A model generated the notes under the pieces. The model was not told where the DNA came from, did no database searches, and saw only the letters and a list, made by a program, of their open reading frames with translations. The position numbers were made by a program, and so were the translations under genes. From Actinomycetales bacterium (GTDB lineage Bacteria > Actinomycetota > Actinomycetes > Actinomycetales > Dermatophilaceae): a stretch of 64,000 nt of DNA. Location of the stretch: contig JADJVI010000052.1 in NCBI GenBank assembly GCA_016710645.1, forward strand, positions 1-64,000. The letters run 5' to 3'. Of this stretch, positions 1-13,109 are shown one piece after another. The first letter of the stretch is position 1; every line of letters begins with the position of its first letter.

Positions 1-145
1 GCAAGAAGCTCACCTTCGGGCCGGGATACCGGCTAGGACCTCACCACGACACGAACCCCCGCCATTGCGGCCAGGCGTGTCGGATCCGGTGAGGTACCGC
101 CCGTACTTTGAGAACTACACAGTGGACGCGAGCATCTTTGTGGCC
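1..145 (+). other. 16S-23S rRNA internal transcribed spacer (partial)
   Basis: This is the 3' part of the spacer before 23S rRNA. The 16S gene lies outside the window. I see no tRNA cloverleaf here. Positions 113-142 are almost perfectly complementary to 3251-3281 on the far side of 23S, forming the long-range stem that RNase III cuts in pre-rRNA. The AGAACT stretch near 111-116 resembles the antitermination-type spacer elements common in actinobacterial operons. Confidence 0.8.
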
Positions 146-3250
<3,105 letters not shown>

Positions 3251-3281
3251 CACAAAGAAGCTACGCGTCCACTGTGTGGTT
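3251..3281 (+). other. 3' arm of the 23S rRNA processing stem
   Basis: This arm pairs with 113-142 over about 30 bases with one bulge and few mismatches. It encloses 23S rRNA, as expected for an RNase III processing duplex. Confidence 0.8.
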
Positions 3282-3320
3282 CCCGAGGTATGGTCGGGAG
3301 CGATTGATATCTCCATAGAG

Positions 3321-3438
3321 TTTCGGCTGTCATAGCGAAGGGGAAACGCCCGGTCCCATTCCGAACCCGGAAGCTAAGCCCTTCAGCGCCGATGGTACTG
3401 CACTGGTGACGGTGTGGGAGAGTAGGACGCAGCCGGAC
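3321..3438 (+). rRNA. rrf: 5S ribosomal RNA
   Basis: The sequence has the 5S pattern: helix I arms TTCGGCTG and CAGCCGGA at the two ends, the CCCGGTCCCATTCCGAACCCGGAAG-type loop B/C core at about 3349-3373, and GGTGTGGGAGAGTAGG near the 3' side. It lies about 70 bases after 23S and completes the rrn operon. End positions are accurate to two or three bases. Confidence 0.95.
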
Positions 3439-3447
3439 ATACTTTGA

Positions 3448-3490
3448 AACAAGACGCCCCGCGGAGCAATCCGGCGGGGCGTTCTTGTTT
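3448..3490 (+). terminator. rrn operon Rho-independent terminator
   Basis: A 15-bp inverted repeat (AACAAGACGCCCCGC at 3448-3462, complement at 3474-3489 with a one-base bulge) is followed by a T-rich tail (TTCTTGTTT). It sits directly after 5S and is the strongest classical terminator in the window. Confidence 0.92.
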
Positions 3491-3525
3491 GTAGCCTGAC
3501 GTGTATTCGAGCGAGGATAGGGACC

Positions 3526-4551
3526 ATGGACGAGTACCGATCGGAACGGCGTTCCTCAGCACCGCGTGGTGGGGGAACCCCCTCGTCGGGCGCCCGTGGT
3601 GGGGCACGCGGAGGTCGTCCTAGGACTCCTTCGTCTGGAGCGGGGGCCCGGGGTGACGCGGCCGGCCGCAGAGCTGGTGGCGGACCGAGCGCTGGGGGAG
3701 ACCGCAGCGCGCGCCGGGCGCCTGGCCCGGTGGCGTCCCGTGATGATCGCCGGGGTGGGAGCGACCGCGATGCTGAGGAGCGTCGCGGTGGGTCGCGGTT
3801 GGCTCCCAAGTCGCCACGCCTTCCTGAGCCGGCCATTGATCCTGATGTCACCGGTAAAGAGCTCGACCGTGCCGTGTGGGCGCAATTGCGGACGCTGTCA
3901 CAGGAGAACGCTGCCGGTGTCGCTCAGCACTTGGTGATGGTCGCTCGCCTGCTCGAAGACAACGTCGTCGCAGCAGAGGCCCACGCTGAAACAGCTGTCC
4001 GTCGGGCTGGTCGGGTGCCGGCTGCTCGGGAGGCACTGGGCATCGTTGCCTATCGACGTGGTGACTGGGCTCGCGCCCTGGCGGAGTTCCGCACTGTTCG
4101 TCGGCTTTCGGGGTCGTCTCACTTGCTGCCGTTCATGGTCGACTGTGAGCGCGCCCTCGGCCGGCCGGAGCGAGCGCTCGAGTTGGCCACGGGGCCGGAG
4201 TCTCGCGGTCTGACCCAACATGAGCGCGTGGAGCTGGCCATTGTGGTGTCCGGGATTCGACGGGACCTGGGCCAGGCCGCTGCCGCTGCGGCTGGTCTGG
4301 AGATTCCGGAACTCGCGGGGTCCGCGTCCTCCCCATGGGCCGCGCGGCTGCGCTATGCCTATGCCGAGGCTCAGTTGGCGCTGGGGAACGAGGCCCGTGC
4401 CCGCGACTGGTTCGCTCGGGCGGTGGATGCCGACGTGGATGTGCAGACCGACGCAGCCGAACGCCTCGACGAGCTCGATGGGATCGCCTTCACCGACCTG
4501 GACGAGGTGCCAGACGACGACGTGTCTCGCGACGGGGCCGACGCGGAGTGA
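3526..4551 (+). CDS. TPR-like protein with disordered Arg/Gly/Ser-rich N-terminus
   Basis: The product is 341 residues. About the first 100 are low complexity (Arg, Gly, Ser, Pro) and probably disordered and basic. Residues about 105-300 are Ala/Leu/Glu-rich helical repeats that look like tetratricopeptide repeats (for example the segment around EALGIVAYRRGDWARALAEF). The tail is acidic (DEVPDDD). ATG 3526 is preceded by a purine-rich GCGAGGA. The gene lies just after the rRNA terminator, and its TGA stop overlaps the GTG of the HAD phosphatase gene, so the two are probably co-transcribed. TPR proteins are usually scaffolds. I cannot assign a partner. Confidence 0.85.
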   Translation: MDEYRSERRSSAPRGGGTPSSGARGGARGGRPRTPSSGAGARGDAAGRRAGGGPSAGGDRSARRAPGPVASRDDRRGGSDRDAEERRGGSRLAPKSPRLPEPAIDPDVTGKELDRAVWAQLRTLSQENAAGVAQHLVMVARLLEDNVVAAEAHAETAVRRAGRVPAAREALGIVAYRRGDWARALAEFRTVRRLSGSSHLLPFMVDCERALGRPERALELATGPESRGLTQHERVELAIVVSGIRRDLGQAAAAAAGLEIPELAGSASSPWAARLRYAYAEAQLALGNEARARDWFARAVDADVDVQTDAAERLDELDGIAFTDLDEVPDDDVSRDGADAE

Positions 4552-5615
4552 ACCGCCCGGGGGAGGCGCTGGTCGCGGCATACCGGGCGATTGCGTGCGA
4601 CCTGGACGGAGTCGTCTACCGGGGTGCACGCGCGGTGCCGTTTGCCGTGTCCAGCCTCCAGGCGTCGCAGGCCTACACGCCCGTGGTTTTCGCGACCAAC
4701 AACGCCTCACGAACGCCGACGGAGGTCGCCGGTCAGCTTGAAGGGCTCGGGCTGACGGGCACGGGTGCAGACGCGGTCGTCACCAGTGCCCAGGCCGGCG
4801 CCGCGTTGCTTCGAAGCCGGCTAGGGCCAGGAGCGGTCGTCCTGGCCGTCGGTGGCGACGGGGTGGCTGAGGCGCTTGCGGACGCCGAGTTGCGACCAAT
4901 GCGGACCCTGGCGGCGCGTCCAGAGGCGGTCCTGCAGGGTTGGGCGCGCACCGTCACGGTGGCAGATCTGGCCGACGCCAGCCTTGCGGTCGCTGACGGT
5001 GCCCTGTGGGTCGCGACGAACACCGACCTCACGCTGCCGACGGAGGCCGGTGTGGTGCCTGGGAACGGCACCCTGGTGGCGGCTGTGGCGTCAGCGAGCG
5101 GGCGGAGACCGCTGGTGGTGGGCAAACCCGAGCGCGGACTTTACGACACGGTCGCCGCTCGGGTCGGCGTGCCGGTCGAAGGGCTGCTCGCAATAGGGGA
5201 TCGCCTCAACACCGACGTCCTGGGAGCGATGCGGCTCGGAGTGGATTCAGTCTGGGTTCTCACGGGCGTCGATGGCTTCGCCGAGTTGGCCGCCAGTGAC
5301 GTCGTGCCCACCTGGGCGCTACCTGATCTACAAGGCTTGCTCTGCCCGCCAGTGGAGGTCTCGGGATCGGCGCCGCAGTGGTCGGCCGGGAGAGTCACGG
5401 CCCGGCTCCTCGGCGACGGGCGGGTCACGATCAACGGGGCCGACGAGTATGCCGTCCACGCCCCGGCCGTCGCGGCTCTCGGGCGTGCAGTCGTCCTTGC
5501 CTTGCGCGAGGCGGGGGATCGACACGTCGTGCAGGTGGGCGTCACCTTCGACCGGGCACTGGGTGCCCTGCGGGAGGGCGCACCGGGGCAGTACGGTGGG
5601 ACTGACCCGATTTAG
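4548..5615 (+). CDS. HAD-superfamily (class IIA, NagD-like) phosphatase
   Basis: The predicted 355-residue cytosolic phosphatase carries the HAD nucleophile motif DLDGVVY at residues 18-24, motif II TNNASRTP at 50-57, and a C-terminal GKPERGLY / GDRLNTDV motif III-IV region binding Mg2+ and phosphate. This is the NagD / 4-nitrophenylphosphatase architecture with a C2 cap. About 80 extra residues follow the catalytic domain. The GTG start at 4548 overlaps the upstream TGA (GTGA), which argues for translational coupling. The substrate cannot be told from sequence; relatives act on phosphoglycolate, sugar phosphates or nucleotides. Confidence 0.9.
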   Translation: MNRPGEALVAAYRAIACDLDGVVYRGARAVPFAVSSLQASQAYTPVVFATNNASRTPTEVAGQLEGLGLTGTGADAVVTSAQAGAALLRSRLGPGAVVLAVGGDGVAEALADAELRPMRTLAARPEAVLQGWARTVTVADLADASLAVADGALWVATNTDLTLPTEAGVVPGNGTLVAAVASASGRRPLVVGKPERGLYDTVAARVGVPVEGLLAIGDRLNTDVLGAMRLGVDSVWVLTGVDGFAELAASDVVPTWALPDLQGLLCPPVEVSGSAPQWSAGRVTARLLGDGRVTINGADEYAVHAPAVAALGRAVVLALREAGDRHVVQVGVTFDRALGALREGAPGQYGGTDPI

Positions 5616-5625
5616 GAGGCACCTC

Positions 5626-6570
5626 ATGTCGTTCGACGGCATTCGCGGATACGTGCAGTTGGCCAGCGGCCTGGGGGAGGCGACCCGTGCACGGGCCACC
5701 GAGGTGGCCCAGAGCCTGCTCATGTTGGCCAGCCGGACCAGCCCCGCTGACGTGGCAAGCCAGGTGGCGGCCGTCACCGACGACCTGCTGGCTTCGGCCA
5801 AGGCCAACCAGGAGTCGATGCTCACGCTCATGCGTCATGAGTTGGCCTCGCTCTTGGACAGCTCGACGGCGTTGGTCAAGGTCACCGACTTCGACTCGCT
5901 CAAGGCGCGGGTGGCAAGCCTCGCGGCGGAGGTAGACGCACTGCGACTGCAGGTGCTGCGCAATGTCGAGGAGCCGACCAGCGTGCCGGAAACGATCGCT
6001 GCACGGATCGAGACGGTGAAGCCAAGGGCCAGCAGTGGTGCTCGTCCGAGCCGAGCGTCTTTCGCCGCCGCTGCAACCGCTGCAACTGGTGCGACACCGG
6101 CGGCCGCGCCGACCCCGCATACCCCGCCGGCCGTGAAAGCCGCTGCAGAGCCTCCGGCCGAGCCGGCCAGGCCCGCGAGCAAGACGGTTGCCAAGAAGGC
6201 TGCGCCCGCCAACGCATCGGCCGCGCCCGCTGCAAAGGCGGCTCCGGCGAAGAAGGCTGCGTCCACGAAGGCTGCACCAGTCGCCAAAGTTGAGCCCGCG
6301 AAGACGGCAGCCCCGGCCAAGGCTGCACCAGCCGCCAAGGTTGCGCCCGCGAAGGCGGCGCCCGCGAAGGCGGCGCCCGCGAAGAAGGCAGCTTCAGTCA
6401 AGGCGACACCGGCCAAGGCAGCTCCGCCAACGAAGTCGGCTCCGGCGAAGTCGGCTCCGGCGAAGCGGGCACCTGCGAAGAAGGCGGCACCCGCTCCCAC
6501 AGCACCTGCGGCATCCGCTCCCGCGGCACCTGCCGATTCTGCGCCGGCGGCTCATGGAGCTGATGCATGA
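5626..6570 (+). CDS. Phasin-like protein with histone H1-like Ala/Lys/Pro tail
   Basis: The 314-residue protein starts at ATG 5626 behind a clean AGGAGG. The N-terminal 120 residues are an amphipathic helical region with a coiled-coil look (LKARVASLAAEVDALRLQVL), similar to polyhydroxyalkanoate-granule or phasin-like proteins. From about residue 150 it becomes a long low-complexity tail of PAKAAP / AKKAA repeats, similar to the lysine-rich tails of histone H1-like and HupB-type proteins. DNA binding by the tail is plausible. It is followed with ATGA overlap by a small gene. The repeated codons make this stretch prone to length variation. Confidence 0.8.
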   Translation: MSFDGIRGYVQLASGLGEATRARATEVAQSLLMLASRTSPADVASQVAAVTDDLLASAKANQESMLTLMRHELASLLDSSTALVKVTDFDSLKARVASLAAEVDALRLQVLRNVEEPTSVPETIAARIETVKPRASSGARPSRASFAAAATAATGATPAAAPTPHTPPAVKAAAEPPAEPARPASKTVAKKAAPANASAAPAAKAAPAKKAASTKAAPVAKVEPAKTAAPAKAAPAAKVAPAKAAPAKAAPAKKAASVKATPAKAAPPTKSAPAKSAPAKRAPAKKAAPAPTAPAASAPAAPADSAPAAHGADA

Positions 6571-6809
6571 CGGCAGCTGTTGGCGAGTTCGACGCGGACT
6601 CCGCCGCGCGCGCCAGCGACTCGACGTCGGAGGGGACACTGTTCCCTGCGAGCGTGCCAGACCCACCGCGCACGGGCGATCCGACCGTCGACAAGGCACT
6701 GGCCGACTTCGCGGTGGCGATGTGCGGCGACATTTCGGGCCATCCCGAAGCGGGTGAGGCGATCGAACGCGCCCTGCAATCTCGGTTGCACGACCTCGCA
6801 CCGGAGTGA
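6567..6809 (+). CDS. Small conserved hypothetical protein (80 aa)
   Basis: The product is an 80-residue acidic protein, probably soluble, with no signal or membrane segment and no motif I recognise. Its ATG overlaps the preceding stop (ATGA) and its TGA overlaps the GTG of tlyA, so it is embedded in a translationally coupled operon. Such small genes are common just upstream of tlyA in actinobacteria. Function unknown. Confidence 0.75.
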   Translation: MTAAVGEFDADSAARASDSTSEGTLFPASVPDPPRTGDPTVDKALADFAVAMCGDISGHPEAGEAIERALQSRLHDLAPE

Positions 6810-7609
6810 CCAGGGCCCGCCTCGACGTCGAACTCGTCCGGCGGGGCCTGGCCCGGTCCAGGGGCCAGGCTCGCGAGTTGCTCGCCGCGGGCCGGGTCCG
6901 AGTCGCGGACGCCATCGTCGACAAACCGGCGACGATAGTGCACCCAGACGAGGACGTGGCCCTCGACGGCGAGGTCGACCCCTGGGTGGGCCGCGCGGCA
7001 TACAAGTTGCTGGCCGCACTGGAGGCGTGGCTGCCGCGGGGACTGGAGGTCACCGGGACCCGCTGCCTCGATGTTGGGGCGAGCACGGGGGGTTTCACTC
7101 AGGTGCTGCTCGAGCGCGGAGCCGCACACGTCGTGGCGCTAGACGTCGGGCACGATCAGCTCGCTCCCACCGTTCGCGACGATCCGAGGGTGACCGAGCG
7201 ATCGGGTACCTCGATCCGAGAGGTGACCGCTGCGGACCTCGGTGGCCCCTTCCATGTCATCGTCGCGGACCTGAGCTTCATCTCGCTGCGCTTGGTCCTG
7301 CCGACGATTACAGGGCTCCTGGGCCCATCAGGACAGGTCGTCGTGCTGGTCAAGCCGCAGTTCGAGGTCGGCCGCGAACGGCTGGGTAAGGGCGGGGTGG
7401 TGCGCAGCGTCGCTGACCGCCGGGGGGCTGTCGAGGGGGTCGTCACGGCAGCCATGGCAGCGGGGCTGCACCCGCGGGAGTTACTTCCTAGCCCCCTGCC
7501 GGGTGAAAGTGGGAATCGGGAGTATCTAGTCTGGATGACAGCACGCTCCGCACCCCCGACAGCGCAGGACCTGGAAAGAGTGATGGCACAGATGGAGTCC
7601 CGCCCGTGA
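6806..7609 (+). CDS. tlyA: TlyA family rRNA (cytidine-2'-O)-methyltransferase
   Basis: The 267-residue protein has an N-terminal S4 RNA-binding domain (residues about 1-60, RLDVELVRRGLARSRGQA) followed by an FtsJ-type SAM methyltransferase domain with the SAM loop DVGASTGGFTQ at 89-99. Characterised TlyA enzymes 2'-O-methylate 16S C1409 and/or 23S C1920 and set capreomycin sensitivity; the old name hemolysin is a misnomer. It starts at GTG 6806, coupled to the upstream gene, and its stop overlaps the GTG of nadK. The tlyA-nadK-recN order is classical in actinobacteria. Confidence 0.93.
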   Translation: MTRARLDVELVRRGLARSRGQARELLAAGRVRVADAIVDKPATIVHPDEDVALDGEVDPWVGRAAYKLLAALEAWLPRGLEVTGTRCLDVGASTGGFTQVLLERGAAHVVALDVGHDQLAPTVRDDPRVTERSGTSIREVTAADLGGPFHVIVADLSFISLRLVLPTITGLLGPSGQVVVLVKPQFEVGRERLGKGGVVRSVADRRGAVEGVVTAAMAAGLHPRELLPSPLPGESGNREYLVWMTARSAPPTAQDLERVMAQMESRP

Positions 7610-8520
7610 AGCGTTCGGTGCTCCTGGTGACCCATCCGCGACGTCCCGACGTCATCGACGTGGTCCGCCAGGTCTCGACCCAATTGCGTGCCGCCGGAAT
7701 CGAATCCGTCATCAGCGAGAGTGATGCAGCCGCGTTCCACGGTGCCGATCTCGCCGGGGTCGAGGTCGTGTCGGATGAGGACCCGTCGCAGGGTCGCGAG
7801 TTGGCCATCGTGCTGGGTGGTGACGGGACGATCCTGCGTGGAGCCGAGATCACCCGGGAGACCGGGGTGCCCCTGGTGGGGATCAACCTCGGCAAGGTCG
7901 GCTTCCTCGCGGAGGCCGAGATGGGCGAACTGGACGAGGTCATCCAGCACATCGTGGCTCGTGACTACGCCATCGACGAGCGGATGACGCTCGAGGTGAC
8001 CGTGAGCGACGGCGGGCAGGTCAGGACGACGACCTGGGCGCTCAACGAGGTGAGCATCGAGAAGGCGGCCCGCGAGCGGATGTTGGAGGTCATCGTCGAG
8101 ATCGACGGGCGGCCCCTGTCGACCTGGGGCTGTGACGGGGTGATCATCGCGACCCCGACCGGGTCGACGGCATACGCGTTCTCCGCCGGTGGACCGGTGG
8201 TGTGGCCGGATGTGGAAGCCATTCTCCTGGTGCCCAATTCGGCGCATGCCCTCTTCGCCAGACCCGTCGTCGTCGGTCCGACCTCGCGGCTGGCCGTCGA
8301 GGTCATCCCCCATGCCGAAGGCCTCGGGGTGATGTGGTGCGACGGGCGACGCCCGGTCGACCTGCGCCCCGGCTCGCGCATCGACGTGCGGCGCTCTGCG
8401 GTGCCGATGCGCCTGGCTCGGCTCACTCCCGAGCCGTTCACCGACCGGCTGGTCGAGAAGTTCGACCTCTCGGTCGTCGGGTGGCGCGGCAACGGCGCAG
8501 CCCGCACCCGCACCCCCTGA
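7606..8520 (+). CDS. nadK: NAD kinase
   Basis: The 304-residue enzyme phosphorylates NAD+ to NADP+ using ATP or polyphosphate. The diagnostic GGDGT motif is at 71-75, followed by the NEVSIEK motif and the glycine-rich TPTGSTAYAFSAGGP substrate loop. The GTG start overlaps the tlyA stop. The length is usual for actinobacterial PpnK, including a Thr/Arg-rich C-terminus. Confidence 0.96.
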   Translation: MKRSVLLVTHPRRPDVIDVVRQVSTQLRAAGIESVISESDAAAFHGADLAGVEVVSDEDPSQGRELAIVLGGDGTILRGAEITRETGVPLVGINLGKVGFLAEAEMGELDEVIQHIVARDYAIDERMTLEVTVSDGGQVRTTTWALNEVSIEKAARERMLEVIVEIDGRPLSTWGCDGVIIATPTGSTAYAFSAGGPVVWPDVEAILLVPNSAHALFARPVVVGPTSRLAVEVIPHAEGLGVMWCDGRRPVDLRPGSRIDVRRSAVPMRLARLTPEPFTDRLVEKFDLSVVGWRGNGAARTRTP

Positions 8521-8586
8521 TCACCTGTCACGGCCTCGCGCTCCACACCCTGTGGGTGCTCGCTGCAGCGTGACGGTGTCGCGGCC

Positions 8587-8592
8587 TAGGCT
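8587..8592 (+). promoter_or_regulatory. Putative -10 box of recN (leaderless start)
   Basis: TAGGCT lies six bases before GTG 8599, so transcription would start at or next to the start codon. This choice rules out the GTG at 8593, which abuts the -10 box. I see no clear -35. Confidence 0.45.
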
Positions 8593-8598
8593 GTGGCC

Positions 8599-10350
8599 GT
8601 GTTGCGGGAGATGCGGATCCGGTGCCTGGGCGTCATCGACGACGCCGTGCTGGCGCTGCACCCCGGGTTCACCGTGCTCACCGGCGAGACCGGAGCCGGC
8701 AAGACCATGGTGGTGCAGGGGCTGGGGCTGCTGCTCGGCGCCCGCGCCGATTCCGCGCTGGTGCGCTCCGGCGCGCCACGAGCCGCCGTCGAGGGCCTGC
8801 TCACCCTCCCACCGGAGCACCCCGCCATCAGCCGGGTTGTCGACGCCGGCGGGGAGATCGACGACGGGGACCTCGTCCTGGCCCGCACGGTCGGGGCGGA
8901 CGGACGATCCCGGGCTTTCGTCGGCGGCCGGTCAGCGCCGATCGGCGTGCTCGCCGACCTCGGTGAGCAATTGGTTGCCGTTCATGGGCAAGCCGACCAG
9001 TGGCGGTTGCGCCGACCTGACCAACACCGCGAATTGCTCGACGTTTTCGGCGGCCCCGCGATCGCCGAGCGACTCACGGCATACCAGCAGGTGTATGCCG
9101 CCCTCGGCGCCGCCCGCGCCGAGCGCGACCGGCTCACCAGCGCGGACCGCGACCGCGCGCGGGAGGTCGACACCCTGACGGCCGCCCTCGAACACATCGA
9201 GCGCGTCGACCCGCAACCCGGCGAGGACGAGGCGTTGCGCGTCGAGGACGAGCGGCTCGCGCACGCCGAAGGGCTGCGGTATGCCGTCGCAGCGGCCCAC
9301 AGTGCCCTGGTCGGGTCGGACGACGGCGCCGAGACGGCAAATGCGGTCGAGATGATCAACACGGCGCGCGCCACCTTGGCGGCGGAGACCCGGCACGACC
9401 CGCGGGTGGAGGAGTTGCATCGTCGAGTCAGCGAGGCCGGCTATGTCGTCGCGGATCTCGCCGCCGATCTCGCCGGCTATCTCGCCGATCTCGATGCCGA
9501 TCCCGCTCGGTTGGCCGCCGTGCAGGCTCGCCGCGCCGAACTCGCCGGCCTCACCCGCCGCTATGGCGACACCGTCGACGAGGTCCTGCAGTGGAGCCGC
9601 ACCGCGGCCGCCCAGCTCACCGAATTGCTCGGTGCTGACGATCGCCTGGCCGTTCTGGAGACGGAAGTCGCCCGTCTCACAGCCGAGCTATCCGACGCCG
9701 CAGCCGCACTCCGAGAGCAACGTCGTTCTACGGCAACCGTTTTTGCAGCGGAGGTAGAAGCCGAACTGGCACAACTGTCGATGGCATCGGCCAGGTTGAG
9801 CGTCACTGTCACCGAGCGCGAGCCGGGCCCTTACGGCGCAGACGAAGTCGAGATCCTGCTCGCGGCCAACTCCGGAGCAGCGCTGCGCTCGGTGAGCAAG
9901 GCCGCCTCTGGGGGTGAGCTATCTCGCGTGATGCTTGCGATCGAGGTCGTGAGCGGGCGTCGCCCCGCTTCCAGAGAGTCGGCCCAGGCCGGGAGCGATC
10001 TCACCTTCGTCTTCGACGAGGTGGACGCCGGCGTGGGAGGCCAAGCGGCCCTGGACATCGGGGCACGCCTGGCCGACCTCGCGGCATACGCGCAGGTCGT
10101 CGTCGTCACCCACCTGCCGCAAGTGGCCGCCTACGCCGACCGGCACCTCATCGTGCGCAAGGCCGATGACGGCTCGGTGACTGCCAGCTCGGTGATTGAG
10201 GTCGGCGGCCAGGCGCGATTGGAAGAACTGGCCCGGATGATGGGTGGGGGTGCGACGTCTGCCGGCCTTGAGCACGCGCGGGAACTCCTGGAGGCCGCGA
10301 CGCGCCGACGCGGCAGCGCGCGGTCAAAGGACCCGTCCGGTCTGTCATAG
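8599..10350 (+). CDS. recN: DNA repair protein RecN
   Basis: This SMC-like ATPase (583 residues) helps repair DNA double-strand breaks. Walker A GETGAGKT is at 29-36, a long coiled-coil region lies in the middle, and the ABC signature ASGGELSR and Walker B FVFDEVDAGVGG are near the C-terminus. It sits in the usual tlyA-nadK-recN order, 78 bases after nadK. The start is set at GTG 8599 from the adjoining -10 box; GTG 8593 would add two residues. Confidence 0.95.
   Translation: MLREMRIRCLGVIDDAVLALHPGFTVLTGETGAGKTMVVQGLGLLLGARADSALVRSGAPRAAVEGLLTLPPEHPAISRVVDAGGEIDDGDLVLARTVGADGRSRAFVGGRSAPIGVLADLGEQLVAVHGQADQWRLRRPDQHRELLDVFGGPAIAERLTAYQQVYAALGAARAERDRLTSADRDRAREVDTLTAALEHIERVDPQPGEDEALRVEDERLAHAEGLRYAVAAAHSALVGSDDGAETANAVEMINTARATLAAETRHDPRVEELHRRVSEAGYVVADLAADLAGYLADLDADPARLAAVQARRAELAGLTRRYGDTVDEVLQWSRTAAAQLTELLGADDRLAVLETEVARLTAELSDAAAALREQRRSTATVFAAEVEAELAQLSMASARLSVTVTEREPGPYGADEVEILLAANSGAALRSVSKAASGGELSRVMLAIEVVSGRRPASRESAQAGSDLTFVFDEVDAGVGGQAALDIGARLADLAAYAQVVVVTHLPQVAAYADRHLIVRKADDGSVTASSVIEVGGQARLEELARMMGGGATSAGLEHARELLEAATRRRGSARSKDPSGLS
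9076..9100. repeat. Inverted pair of the dispersed motif inside recN
   Basis: ACGGCATACC (9076-9085) and GTATGCCG (9093-9100) face each other with an 8-bp complementary core, within the coiled-coil coding part of recN. Confidence 0.7.
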
Positions 10351-10353
10351 ACT
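10348..10353 (+). promoter_or_regulatory. Putative -10 box of pyrG
   Basis: TAGACT overlaps the recN stop codon and is eight bases before the pyrG GTG, so a leaderless or near-leaderless pyrG mRNA is likely. Confidence 0.45.
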
Positions 10354-10361
10354 GGCATCCC

Positions 10362-12029
<1,668 letters not shown>

Positions 12030-12045
12030 CCGGCATACTGCCGGG

Positions 12046-12708
12046 ATGAGCTGGGACGCGCCGACCGGGACTCTTGCCGATCTTTGCGACGAGGTGGTGA
12101 CGCTGCCCGTCGAGGCGTCCGAGGTCGTCTTCCGCGGCAAGGTGTGGGATGTCCGCCGCGACCGAGTGGATCTCGGTGCGGCCGGCGTCGTGACCCGAGA
12201 CCTCGTTGAGCACACCGGCGCCGTGCTGGTCGTCGGCCTGCGCGAGGTCGAAGGGGTGGACCAGATCGTCCTGATCCGCCAGTACCGCCACCCGGTGAGC
12301 TCGTTCCTCTGGGAGCTGCCGGCCGGCCTGCTCGACCAGACCGGCGAGCCCCCGTGGGAGGCAGCGGCGCGCGAGCTCGCCGAGGAGGTCGATCTGGTCG
12401 CGGCCCGCTGGGACGTGCTCGCGGACGCCTACTCCTCTCCGGGCGGGATGACCGAGGCGGTGCGCATCTACCTCGCGCGCGAGCTGCGCCCCTCGCCGCA
12501 GCCGCATGATCGGGAGGGGGAGGAGCTCGACCTGCGCCCGACCTGGGTCTCCTTGGACGACGCGTATGCCGCGGCGCTCGCTGGCCGGATCCACAACAGC
12601 GGCGCCGTCATCGGCATTCTCGCGGCCTGGGGGAGTCGGGCCCAAGGCTGGCGCACGCTGCGGCCGTACGACGCCCCGTGGCCCGAGCACTCGGCATACC
12701 GGCCGTAG
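12046..12708 (+). CDS. Nudix hydrolase, ADP-ribose pyrophosphatase type
   Basis: The 220-residue protein has a Nudix box at residues 94-117 with the conserved G(x5)E(x7)REUxEExGU pattern (key residues Gly94, Glu101, Arg109-Glu110 and Glu113-Glu114). The flanking sequence resembles ADP-ribose diphosphatases (RQYRHP before the box). ATG 12046 is 8 bases after CATACT, which is part of a copy of the dispersed motif and could act as a -10 box. The pyrG-Nudix order is typical of actinobacteria. Confidence 0.9.
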   Translation: MSWDAPTGTLADLCDEVVTLPVEASEVVFRGKVWDVRRDRVDLGAAGVVTRDLVEHTGAVLVVGLREVEGVDQIVLIRQYRHPVSSFLWELPAGLLDQTGEPPWEAAARELAEEVDLVAARWDVLADAYSSPGGMTEAVRIYLARELRPSPQPHDREGEELDLRPTWVSLDDAYAAALAGRIHNSGAVIGILAAWGSRAQGWRTLRPYDAPWPEHSAYRP

Positions 12709-12785
12709 TTGGGTAGGTGTACCCAGGCGCTGCCGACTCCCACTGGGCAGGATGGTCACGCCACGATCGCGCAGGAGGGGAATCG

Positions 12786-13109
12786 GTGACGACCTACGAC
12801 GTACAGCTCGACCGCTTGGCGAAGGCCAGCACCGCAGTCGAGGGCATCGAGGCTGGCCTCCGTCAGGAGATGGCGAACCTTGATCGGGTCACCGCTGCCC
12901 TGTTGGAGGGCGGCTGGCGAGGTCCGGCGGCTCAGACCTACCGCGACGGTTGGCAAGACTGGACGACGGGGGTCGCAGAGGTACTCGACGGGTTGCGGTC
13001 GATGTCGCGGCTGCTCGGGGACGCTCGCGCTGCCTATGGTCTCGCGGAGAACTCTGCGGTCGAGCGCTACTCGGCAACTCGCACGCGGATCCAAAGTCGA
13101 CTGTCATGA
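12786..13109 (+). CDS. WXG100-family (ESAT-6-like) protein
   Basis: The small helical protein (107 residues) has the hallmark WxG (Trp44-Arg45-Gly46) at the helical hairpin turn. The start at GTG 12786 is supported by a strong AGGAGGGG eight bases upstream; longer upstream starts lack this. Members form helical dimers and are secreted by, or act as chaperones for, type VII (ESX) secretion. The stop overlaps the ATG of a second WXG100 gene, and a large toxin gene follows. No ESX secretion genes lie in the window, so export would rely on genes elsewhere. Confidence 0.85.
   Translation: MTTYDVQLDRLAKASTAVEGIEAGLRQEMANLDRVTAALLEGGWRGPAAQTYRDGWQDWTTGVAEVLDGLRSMSRLLGDARAAYGLAENSAVERYSATRTRIQSRLS

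Noticed and set aside
1..112. tRNA gene in the 16S-23S spacer
   Set aside because: No acceptor stem or TpsiC arm can be drawn. The complementarity seen belongs to rRNA processing stems.
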